Positions 5,613 through 12,963 of a stretch of DNA of 64,000 bases are shown here, piece after piece. Below the pieces are notes generated by a model. The model was not told where the DNA came from. It saw only the letters and a program-made list of their open reading frames with translations, and did not search any database. Position 1 is the stretch's first letter. Every line of letters begins with the position of its first letter. Both the position numbers and the translations under genes were made by a program. The stretch is from the NCBI GenBank assembly GCA_000621905.1, contig JHXB01000002.1:1-64000 (forward strand), in the 5' to 3' direction. Source of the DNA: Lachnospiraceae bacterium NC2004 (lineage in GTDB: Bacteria; Bacillota; Clostridia; Lachnospirales; Lachnospiraceae).

Positions 5613-6518
5613 ATGAACAATAATATTTCAAAGAAACAGATAACAATATATCTGACTGTAGCATTTGTCTTAGCATATATTCTTCAAATTATAGGCTCAA
5701 TTTTTAACAATAAGGGAACTCAGACGGGGATACTTATATTTCAAGGTTGCCTGGCACTTGCGATGTTCGCTCCTCTTACCGGTTTATTAATAGCACGCAT
5801 TCCTTTTAAGGGTATGGGATGGATTCCTCATCTTAAAGGTAAAGTTCGCTGGATATTCTACTCGATGTGGATTCCTGCAGTTCTTTGTGTGGCGGGAGCG
5901 ATTGTTTACTTCGTCATTTTCCCCAACCATTTCGACCCTAATTTCACTCTCTTAAAGGAAAATATGGGTGACGAAGCAATGAAGCAGCTCAGTGAACAAG
6001 GACTTTCATTTGAAATGATGATTGGTATAACCTGCTTAATGTCTCTTACATTTGTTCCATTTACTAATACTCTTACTGCAATTGGAGAGGAGGTTGGCTG
6101 GCGAGGTGCTCTCTATCCTTATCTTAAGGACCGTTTCGGCAAGACTAAAGGAAGGGTTATCGGTGGAATAATATGGGGTGCATGGCACTGGCCTTGCATA
6201 ATCATTACCAATTATAATTACAGTGAAGGATATATAGGTGCACCATTCTTGGCTCCGGTTGCATTTGTCATAGGTACTGTTTCGTTTGGTATAATAATCG
6301 ATTATGCTTATGAAAAGACAGAAACCATATGGGTACCTGCACTTGTACACGGTGCGATAAACGGATGGACAATATATCAACATATTGTTAGTCCTGAGTA
6401 TACCGAGTATTCTGTCTTAGGTCCATCGGCTTTCGGACTGATAGGCGTGATTCCTGCTCTTATTTATGCTATAATAATATGCATAAGATCATCAAGGGAG
6501 GAAGCACATGATAATTAG
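5613..6518 (+). CDS. CPBP-family intramembrane metalloprotease (CAAX-protease-like)
   Basis: This encodes 301 residues, a polytopic membrane protein with about eight hydrophobic segments. The CPBP (Abi/CAAX) motifs are present: EEVGWRG with E159, E160 and R164, then WGAWHWP with H192, then VHGAIN near residue 247 for the third zinc-site histidine. Relatives cleave prenylated proteins or process and protect against bacteriocins and peptide pheromones; the substrate here is unknown. Its 3' end overlaps the GntR gene by 11 bases. GGAGGG precedes the ATG at 5613. Confidence 0.88.
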   Translation: MNNNISKKQITIYLTVAFVLAYILQIIGSIFNNKGTQTGILIFQGCLALAMFAPLTGLLIARIPFKGMGWIPHLKGKVRWIFYSMWIPAVLCVAGAIVYFVIFPNHFDPNFTLLKENMGDEAMKQLSEQGLSFEMMIGITCLMSLTFVPFTNTLTAIGEEVGWRGALYPYLKDRFGKTKGRVIGGIIWGAWHWPCIIITNYNYSEGYIGAPFLAPVAFVIGTVSFGIIIDYAYEKTETIWVPALVHGAINGWTIYQHIVSPEYTEYSVLGPSAFGLIGVIPALIYAIIICIRSSREEAHDN

Positions 6519-6870
6519 GATCGAAGAACTGTCTGATGTCCCGATTTATATGCAGATTAGGAACCAGATTGTCATGGGAATTTCTGACGGAGAGTTAAAA
6601 AGTGGCGAACAACTTCCTACTGTCAGAGCTTTGGCGCTTGAGATGGGAATCAACACCATGACTGTCAGCAAAGCATATCAGCTACTTAAAACCGAAGGAT
6701 ATATAATGACTGACAGAAAGAACGGTGCACGCGTACGAAGCACCATAGAACAACAAGGCACCATCAGTGAAGCTAATAAATCCGAACTGAAGAGGATTGT
6801 ATCAGAAGCAAGGCTGTCGGGTGTTCCTAAGAAAGAACTGCTGGATTTAATCAAGGAATACTATGGATAG
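6508..6870 (+). CDS. GntR-family regulator, YtrA subfamily
   Basis: This encodes 120 residues, one winged-helix domain (PIYMQIRNQIVMGISDGELK, then SGEQLPTVRALALEMGINTM and TVSKAYQLLKTEGYI) followed by a short helical tail ending in LLDLIKEYYG. The lack of a large effector domain places it in the YtrA subfamily, which usually represses a linked transporter or membrane-protein operon. The ribosome binding site (AGGGAGGAAG) lies within the CPBP gene. The flanking membrane-protein genes are its likely targets. Confidence 0.9.
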   Translation: MIIRIEELSDVPIYMQIRNQIVMGISDGELKSGEQLPTVRALALEMGINTMTVSKAYQLLKTEGYIMTDRKNGARVRSTIEQQGTISEANKSELKRIVSEARLSGVPKKELLDLIKEYYG

Positions 6871-6882
6871 AGGGGGATTACA

Positions 6883-8295
6883 ATGACAAGTTTTGTATTT
6901 GGTATAACCATGTTTGCATGTATAACGCCAATTCTTTGGATAGTCTTTCTCTTTATTTATCCAAGGGATATAAGCGGACACAAGTACATCTTTGGTGTCA
7001 CTAACCGAGAAGAGTTTAAGAACGAACAGACAACAGCAGATATCAGCGATATAGTTAAATCAACAAGAACTCTTGCATTCAGAATAATGATTGCTTGTAC
7101 AATTATCGCATTTATACTTCTGTTCTTTCACAGTATGGTAGTCAAGACAGCAATGTGGCTTTCATTTATCTACCTTTCAATAATGGGAATTATGTTGCCA
7201 TATGTATCTGCTCACAATAAAATGATGACACTAAAAAGAGAGCTTAATATCACATCAAACCAAGGCGTAAGCTATGTTGACCTTAAGAACGCCGGCAGTA
7301 TTCATGCACTTAGGCTTCATCAACTTATCATTCCTAACATTGTTGGTTTTGCTCTCTTTAGCTTCAGCATATTAGCAGATTTAGGATTGATAAACCTTGG
7401 TAATGATATCGCTGTTGCCAGTAGTTATCTTACTTCTCTAATCAGCGGCACTATGCTTTTTACCGGTATAATTATAACTTTAATCGCCATACGCACTGAC
7501 AAAATGAAGAATGAAACCATTTCAACAGACAGTGATATCAACGCCAATTATAATCGTGCTAAGAAGAAAACCAAAGCCAATTTCTTTATTTCCTTTATGT
7601 GTATTAACTTATTCTTTATCTTAGCTGTAGTCAGTCTACTGTTTTTTAAATACTATAATGTGACTGCTATTATAATCAGTATAGCGTATATGATTATGTT
7701 GATAATCGTTATCATCATTTTCATAAAGAATAATAATAGGATTGATAAAATGTACGCCGATGATATAACTCTATTTACAGATGATGATGAATATTGGATT
7801 GGCGGAATTATATATTACAACCCTAATGATAAACGCATATTAGTTGAGACGAGAATGACTAGCGGAAGTACAGTTAATTTTGCCGGAACATTTGGCAAGG
7901 TGACAGCTGCCATACTTGCTCTTTCAATCATTGCTTCTATAGCAGTTATTGTATGGTCCGGAATGTTAGAGGGCACGCCTATTGATTTAAGATTAGATGG
8001 TGATGATATTATATGCCACCAGCTCAGAGATGAGTATGTGATTCCTGCTAGTGAGATAGAGAGCGTTGAGTACGGCAGTGACATTAACAAGAAGACAATG
8101 ATACGCACCAACGGAGTGGGAATGGATTCACTTCTTAAAGGGAACTTTATTGTTGACGACGAAAAGGGATGCAAGATGTTCCTGAATCCTAACATTAAGG
8201 CGTATATACATATAAAGACAAATGATGGTACATCTTACTATATCTCAAGTGCAACTAAAGATAAGACTAAGGAGATTTATGAGACAATAAAATAG
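6883..8295 (+). CDS. Polytopic membrane protein with DUF5808 and PH-like segments
   Basis: This encodes 470 residues. It starts 12 bases after the GntR stop with AGGGGGATT ahead of the ATG. There are roughly eight TM helices (about 1-25, 65-110, 150-205, 228-287 and 340-362). After residue 298 comes DDDEYWIGGIIYYNPNDKRI, the DUF5808 signature seen in membrane proteins next to YtrA-type regulators. The C-terminal ~100 residues (IICHQLRDEYVIPASEIESV to ISSATKDKT) look like a bacterial PH-like fold. Function is unknown; it is possibly an envelope-stress or antimicrobial-response component. Confidence 0.75.
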   Translation: MTSFVFGITMFACITPILWIVFLFIYPRDISGHKYIFGVTNREEFKNEQTTADISDIVKSTRTLAFRIMIACTIIAFILLFFHSMVVKTAMWLSFIYLSIMGIMLPYVSAHNKMMTLKRELNITSNQGVSYVDLKNAGSIHALRLHQLIIPNIVGFALFSFSILADLGLINLGNDIAVASSYLTSLISGTMLFTGIIITLIAIRTDKMKNETISTDSDINANYNRAKKKTKANFFISFMCINLFFILAVVSLLFFKYYNVTAIIISIAYMIMLIIVIIIFIKNNNRIDKMYADDITLFTDDDEYWIGGIIYYNPNDKRILVETRMTSGSTVNFAGTFGKVTAAILALSIIASIAVIVWSGMLEGTPIDLRLDGDDIICHQLRDEYVIPASEIESVEYGSDINKKTMIRTNGVGMDSLLKGNFIVDDEKGCKMFLNPNIKAYIHIKTNDGTSYYISSATKDKTKEIYETIK

Positions 8296-8308
8296 ATAAT
8301 ATAACGCG

Positions 8309-8345
8309 TAACGCTCCAGTAGGGACAGTCCCTACTGGAGCGTTA
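8309..8345 (+). terminator. Hairpin terminator/repeat copy 3
   Basis: TAACGCTCCAGTAGGGAC pairs with GTCCCTACTGGAGCGTTA over its whole length. It is near-identical to the hairpins at 3386 and 3936 but has no T run, so termination may be weaker. Confidence 0.65.
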
Positions 8346-8417
8346 AGATTCTTCGCTTCGCTCAGAATGACAGGGTAGCTAAATGTCATCCTGAGGAACA
8401 TCGTTCCGAAGGATCTT
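8345..8417. repeat. Inverted pair of dispersed TCATYCTGAG repeats
   Basis: AAGATTCTTCGCTTCGCTCA...TGACA (8345-8372) faces TGTCATCCTGAGGAAC...GGATCTT (8384-8417), forming a long imperfect hairpin. The arms match the units at 1654 and 3359. It marks the boundary between the accessory region and the conserved genes that follow. Confidence 0.65.
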
Positions 8418-8500
8418 AAATAATATATAGCCAATCTCATTATTATATGTTAAAATCATATGGATTATGTATTGTAATATGTATATGGATAGGAGATTTT

Positions 8501-9316
8501 ATGAGTAAGACAACATTTAAGGGTACTAATGATTATATAGCTTCTGATGAGCTTATGAAGACAGTAGATGTGGCTATCGCTTTAGAGAAGCCGCTTCTCG
8601 TTAAGGGTGAGCCGGGAACCGGTAAGACCATGCTTGCAGAGGCAATCGCCAAGGCGCTTGATAAGGAGCTTTACATTTGGAATATCAAGTCAACGACCAA
8701 GGCGCAAGACGGTTTATACCAGTACGACACCATCCAGAGACTTTATGACAGCCAGTTCGGAGAGGAGGGTGTTGATGACATTTCTCATTACATCCAGCTT
8801 GGTAAGCTTGGTGAGGCATTTAAGTCTGAGAAGCAGGTTGTGTTATTGATAGACGAGATAGATAAGGCGGATCTTGAGTTCCCTAACGATCTCCTCTGGG
8901 AGCTTGACAAGATGGAGTTCTATATCCATGAGACCAAGGAGACAGTTAAGGCTGCTACAAGACCGATTGTTATAATTACGTCAAATGCAGAGAAGGAGCT
9001 TCCTGATGCATTCCTTAGAAGATGTATATTCCACTATATATCATTTCCTGAGGCAGATCAGATGGCAGCTATCGTTCACGCTCACTTTGAGAATCTAGAG
9101 GACAATCTTTTAAAGCAGGCGATGGATACATTTTACTGGATAAGAAGTATCAGAAACTTAAGAAAGAAGCCATCTACTTCAGAACTTATCGACTGGATAA
9201 GAGCATTACTAATCGGCGGTATTGACCCTGAGAGAATAAGAGCGGAGCTTCCTTTCCTTGGTGTGTTAATCAAGAAGGATGAAGATATTGACCTCGTTAA
9301 GGAAATGCAGTTATAA
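8501..9316 (+). CDS. MoxR-type AAA+ ATPase
   Basis: This encodes 271 residues from the ATG at 8501 (AGGAG 7 bases upstream). Walker A is GEPGTGKT (residues 36-43), Walker B is VVLLIDEIDKAD, sensor 1 is IVIITSN and the arginine finger region is ELPDAFLRRCIFH. MoxR ATPases act as chaperones with von Willebrand factor A partners encoded next to them, helping metal-centre insertion or complex assembly. The VWA gene starts 11 bases after this stop, so the two form one functional pair. Confidence 0.9.
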   Translation: MSKTTFKGTNDYIASDELMKTVDVAIALEKPLLVKGEPGTGKTMLAEAIAKALDKELYIWNIKSTTKAQDGLYQYDTIQRLYDSQFGEEGVDDISHYIQLGKLGEAFKSEKQVVLLIDEIDKADLEFPNDLLWELDKMEFYIHETKETVKAATRPIVIITSNAEKELPDAFLRRCIFHYISFPEADQMAAIVHAHFENLEDNLLKQAMDTFYWIRSIRNLRKKPSTSELIDWIRALLIGGIDPERIRAELPFLGVLIKKDEDIDLVKEMQL

Positions 9317-9327
9317 GAGGAAGATGT

Positions 9328-10527
9328 ATGTTTATTGAATTTTTCTATATGTTAAAAGACAGAGGTCTTAATATCTCGACTACCGAGTGGCTTATCTTTA
9401 TGGATGCGCTCGATAAAGGGCTTTCTAACGGAAGCTTTACCGACCTTTACTATCTTGGACGCATGACTCTTGTTAAATCGGAATCCGATTTTGACAAGTA
9501 TGATATAGCGTTTAGAGAGTATTTTTATAAGGTTCAGGTGGAGGACAGAGTTCCGGCAGACATATTAAAATGGCTCGATAAGGAAGACAAGACAACAGAC
9601 CCTCTGCAAAGAGAACTTTATGAGTATAAGACCGCTAAAGATGCCAACGAGGTTAAGCGTCTCTTTAAGGAGAGAGTTAACGAGCAGGATAGCGAGCATA
9701 ACGGCGGTAACTACTGGATAGGAACAGCGGGTGGTTCTTCTTACGGCCATTCCGGTGTAAATGTCGGCGGTATCAGAGTCGGTGGTCAGGGCGGAATGAA
9801 GTCTGCATTTTCTGTCGCAGGAGAGAGAAGGTACCGAGATTTCAGAGAGGACAGAGTCCTTTCGATGAGGCAGTTTCAGGTTGCTTTTAGGAGACTCAGA
9901 CAGTACTCCTCTAAGCTTGATGTACCTAAGACGGAGCTTGACCTTGAAGGAACGATAGATTCGACTTGTAATAATGGAGGCTACCTTAAGCTTGAATTTG
10001 ACAGACCGAGGAAGAACACGGTTAAGTTAATGCTTCTTTTTGACTGCGGTGGCTCAATGTATCCGTTTAGTCAGCTGTCCAACAGTCTGTTTCAGGCAGT
10101 TCACAAGGCTAACCATTTTAAAGACGTTAAGACCTATTATTTTCATAATTGCATTTACTCACATCTTTATAAGACTGCGGAGTGTGAGTACGGCGATTGG
10201 GTAGAGTTAGACCACGTGTTTAGACACACCGACAAGGATTATAAGGTGATAATCGTCGGTGATGCCGCGATGGCGCCTGAGGAGCTTACCGATATCAACG
10301 GTAACTACAGAGGACCTAACAAGGGACTATCAGGTCTTGAGTGGTGCAGGTATTTTAAGACCAAATATAACAAGATTATCTGGCTTAACCCTAAGCTTCA
10401 CAAGGGACTGTCATCCCAGCTTTCATGGATGGAGTCTGAGGCTGTGCTAGCGGAAGAGTTTAGAATGTACCAGCTCTCTGTTGAGGGGCTTAAGGAAGGT
10501 ATATCTTATCTTATGGCTTCAAAATAG
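9328..10527 (+). CDS. VWA-domain protein (CoxE-like), partner of MoxR ATPase
   Basis: This encodes 399 residues. After an N-terminal helical region and a glycine-rich stretch (GTAGGSSYGHSGVNVGGIRV, about 133-152) comes a VWA domain with MIDAS DCGGS (D239, S243; canonical DxSxS is altered to D-C-G-G-S) and IVGDAAMAPEEL for the later MIDAS residues. The protein lacks a signal peptide and is probably cytoplasmic. It forms an operon with the MoxR ATPase. Such pairs work as ATP-driven chaperones; the client is not identifiable here. Confidence 0.85.
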   Translation: MFIEFFYMLKDRGLNISTTEWLIFMDALDKGLSNGSFTDLYYLGRMTLVKSESDFDKYDIAFREYFYKVQVEDRVPADILKWLDKEDKTTDPLQRELYEYKTAKDANEVKRLFKERVNEQDSEHNGGNYWIGTAGGSSYGHSGVNVGGIRVGGQGGMKSAFSVAGERRYRDFREDRVLSMRQFQVAFRRLRQYSSKLDVPKTELDLEGTIDSTCNNGGYLKLEFDRPRKNTVKLMLLFDCGGSMYPFSQLSNSLFQAVHKANHFKDVKTYYFHNCIYSHLYKTAECEYGDWVELDHVFRHTDKDYKVIIVGDAAMAPEELTDINGNYRGPNKGLSGLEWCRYFKTKYNKIIWLNPKLHKGLSSQLSWMESEAVLAEEFRMYQLSVEGLKEGISYLMASK

Positions 10528-10529
10528 GG

Positions 10530-10558
10530 TTTAATTATTGTTTAATATATGGTATAAT
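10530..10558 (+). promoter_or_regulatory. Promoter for the LCP-glycosyltransferase operon
   Basis: TTTAAT (10530-10535), a 17-base spacer and a perfect TATAAT (10553-10558), about 76 bases before the LCP start. The -35 box is weak. Confidence 0.5.
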
Positions 10559-10633
10559 AATACACTGCGAAATGTTTATTGCGTTTCGTAAGTTGTGTAA
10601 AGCATGGGGAGAGTGCTTAGGAAAGGATTTAAA

Positions 10634-11629
10634 ATGTTAAAGAAAGTACTTTTTGTTCTTGCAATTTTGCTGTCTGCAGCAGGCGGATGTTATGCGGGCA
10701 AGATGGCATCAAGTCTCGATCTTATGAATCGTGACACTGGTAAGACTATAAGCGATGTAGATTTAGGAGATATTCAGGTTACATCTGATACAGATATTAT
10801 CAATATTTTGCTCATTGGTTCAGATACCAGAGCAGAGCTTGGTTCTGAGCAGTGGGGACGTAGTGATACGGTTATGATTGCTACTATGGACAATAAGCAC
10901 AAGATGCTTAAGCTCACCTCACTCATGCGTGATATGGAGGTTGAGATACCGGGATACGGTATTCAGAAGTTCAACTCGGCATACGCATACGGTGGACCTG
11001 AGCTTTTGTATAAGACTATTGCAACCAACTTTGGTGTATCACTTGACGGATACGCAACAGTTGACTTTGAAGCATTTAAAGATATCGTCAACGAGGTTGG
11101 CGGTGTAGATATCGAGCTTGGTGAGACAGAGGCTAACTACCTTAACACCACCAACTACATCCGCAAGAAGAAATATCGTAATGTGAGCCCGGGATGGAAC
11201 ACCCTTAACGGAGACCAGGCGCTCGGTTACTGTCGTGTAAGAAAGGTTCCTAATGTTAAGGGTACCAACAACGACCAGGGTCGTACAGAGAGACAGCGTA
11301 TGGTTATGGCTGCGATATTTGACAAGGTTAAGACAATGCCTATGTCTAAGTGGATGAAGATACTTGATGTTGTTCTTCCAAACATTACAACAGATGTAAG
11401 TAACTCACAGATAGTTGGTTATGCAACCAATGTTGTCACTATGGGTACAACCGAGATTACACCTTATCGTATCCCTGTTGAAGGATATTATGACGGCAGA
11501 AGCTTACATGGTAACGGTTCGGTTCTTAACCTTAACATGGAGGCCAACAAGAATTTCCTTCAGACATTTATCTACGATTACGATGGCAAGAGTGACTTGC
11601 CGGGTGCAACGACAGAGGTGGCGAATTAA
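10634..11629 (+). CDS. LytR-CpsA-Psr (LCP) family cell-wall glycopolymer ligase
   Basis: This encodes 331 residues. The ATG at 10634 is preferred (AAAGGA upstream) over an in-frame ATG at 10604. The N-terminal signal anchor is MLKKVLFVLAILLSAAGGCY. The LCP core is intact: ILLIGSDTRAE, RSDTVMIATMD, LTSLMRDMEVEIPG, KFNSAYAYGGPELLYKTIAT, then DFEAFKDIVNEVGGVDIEL and GDQALGYCRVRK. LCP enzymes attach teichoic-acid-like or capsular glycans from lipid carriers to peptidoglycan on the outer membrane face. A degenerate relative follows directly. Confidence 0.92.
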   Translation: MLKKVLFVLAILLSAAGGCYAGKMASSLDLMNRDTGKTISDVDLGDIQVTSDTDIINILLIGSDTRAELGSEQWGRSDTVMIATMDNKHKMLKLTSLMRDMEVEIPGYGIQKFNSAYAYGGPELLYKTIATNFGVSLDGYATVDFEAFKDIVNEVGGVDIELGETEANYLNTTNYIRKKKYRNVSPGWNTLNGDQALGYCRVRKVPNVKGTNNDQGRTERQRMVMAAIFDKVKTMPMSKWMKILDVVLPNITTDVSNSQIVGYATNVVTMGTTEITPYRIPVEGYYDGRSLHGNGSVLNLNMEANKNFLQTFIYDYDGKSDLPGATTEVAN

Positions 11630-11631
11630 CT

Positions 11632-12939
11632 ATGGGTAAGAAGATATTTAAGATATTTATAGTAGGTTTTTTTAAGGCTGTAGCGGTTCTTCTTTGTATG
11701 ATACTCGCAGCAGTTGGCGGTTTTTTTGGAACTAAGAAGTATTATACGGTCAAGAATCAGAGAGCCAAGGAATCGGAAGCTAAGAAGATGATATCAGGTG
11801 CTAAGGTTGATGCGGTATCAAGAAACCTGATATTCTCGTACAATCCTGATAAGAATACGATTTCAAATGCAGTCCTTGAAGTTTTTGATACAGAGAATGA
11901 AGTCATGAGTTATGTGACCATACCTACAAGCGTAGAGGTTACCATTCCTGCAAGTATGTACAGAAAGCTTTTGGCTGTTAATCAGGAGATACCACAGATT
12001 TTCAAGTTCTATAAGCTTCCTAAGTACTTTGATAAGGATGATGATACCAAGTATGGTTACGGTGCCATTATCATGGCAAGCATGCTTGATATTGATATTT
12101 CTTATTATACTGTTGTTGATAAGTCTGTATTTGACCAGACATTTACTTCTCAGAAGTCAAGTGTCAAGAACGACGGTACTATCAAGGGATTTAGCTATTC
12201 AGGCAATACTACGGCTGTAGCTGATGACAGCAGCGCGCCTAGTGGTGACGATCCATACGCACATGACGACAGTTTTGTAAGCGCTTCGTCAGGCGTTACT
12301 TCTAATGCTTCGACTACGGATGCCGGCGCAGGAAGCGTAAGCAAGCTCGTTAATGTTGCTGTTCTCAATGATGATTTCAAGGCTCAGTTTGATTCGGTTA
12401 AGGGCGATGAAGTAGAATTCACTGATTTTATGACCGATAAAGTCATTCCGGATTATATGTCTAATCTCGACAGTAGCGATAAGTTAAGTTATGCTGACAG
12501 CTATATGAAGCTTGAGACATTTGACTATTACGCAGTACCCGGTGGATATCAGGGTAAGATTTATGTTATAGATTCTAAGAAGGCTTCTAAGTTGTTTAAG
12601 AAACTTGGTGTACCTAAGAGTACTGAGGGCGATGACTACACTGAGGAAGAGGTTGTAGAGAGCGTTCCTCAGATAAGTAACGTTCAGGTGCTTAACGGTT
12701 CAGGTGTACAGGGCCTGGCTGCTAAATGGCAGGCCAATCTTACCAACAACGGATTTAATGTTGCTACAATCGGTAATTACGATCAGAGACTCAGCGATAC
12801 TCTCATTATTGTTAAGGAAGAGGGTATGGGTCAGGAACTTATGAAATACTTTACCAATCCTACTATCCAGGTCGGAGCTGTTCCGGATGGCTTAGATGCA
12901 ACTGTTATAGTGGGGATGAATGACGCTAATATTCAGTAG
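11632..12939 (+). CDS. Membrane-anchored LytR_C protein with a degenerate LCP-like domain
   Basis: This encodes 435 residues, starting two bases after the LCP stop. One TM anchor lies at about 9-31. Residues ~60-170 keep the LCP topology (LIFSYNPDKNTISNAVLEVF, then YGYGAIIMASMLDIDISYYT) but lack the DTR/RxDT and arginine motifs needed for catalysis. A Ser/Asp/Ala-rich linker follows (about 185-235). Residues ~345-430 form a LytR_C domain (ISNVQVLNGSGVQGLAAKWQ). I infer a non-catalytic partner of the upstream LCP enzyme that binds the wall or acceptor. The LCP resemblance is by eye and needs structural comparison. Confidence 0.7.
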   Translation: MGKKIFKIFIVGFFKAVAVLLCMILAAVGGFFGTKKYYTVKNQRAKESEAKKMISGAKVDAVSRNLIFSYNPDKNTISNAVLEVFDTENEVMSYVTIPTSVEVTIPASMYRKLLAVNQEIPQIFKFYKLPKYFDKDDDTKYGYGAIIMASMLDIDISYYTVVDKSVFDQTFTSQKSSVKNDGTIKGFSYSGNTTAVADDSSAPSGDDPYAHDDSFVSASSGVTSNASTTDAGAGSVSKLVNVAVLNDDFKAQFDSVKGDEVEFTDFMTDKVIPDYMSNLDSSDKLSYADSYMKLETFDYYAVPGGYQGKIYVIDSKKASKLFKKLGVPKSTEGDDYTEEEVVESVPQISNVQVLNGSGVQGLAAKWQANLTNNGFNVATIGNYDQRLSDTLIIVKEEGMGQELMKYFTNPTIQVGAVPDGLDATVIVGMNDANIQ

Positions 12940-12963
12940 TTATTTTTAAGACGGGTGGTTTAA

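Noticed and set aside
6036-6383. Minus-strand 115-codon frame within the CPBP protease gene
   Set aside because: It is antisense to the catalytic motifs of a well-supported gene and has no ribosome binding site.
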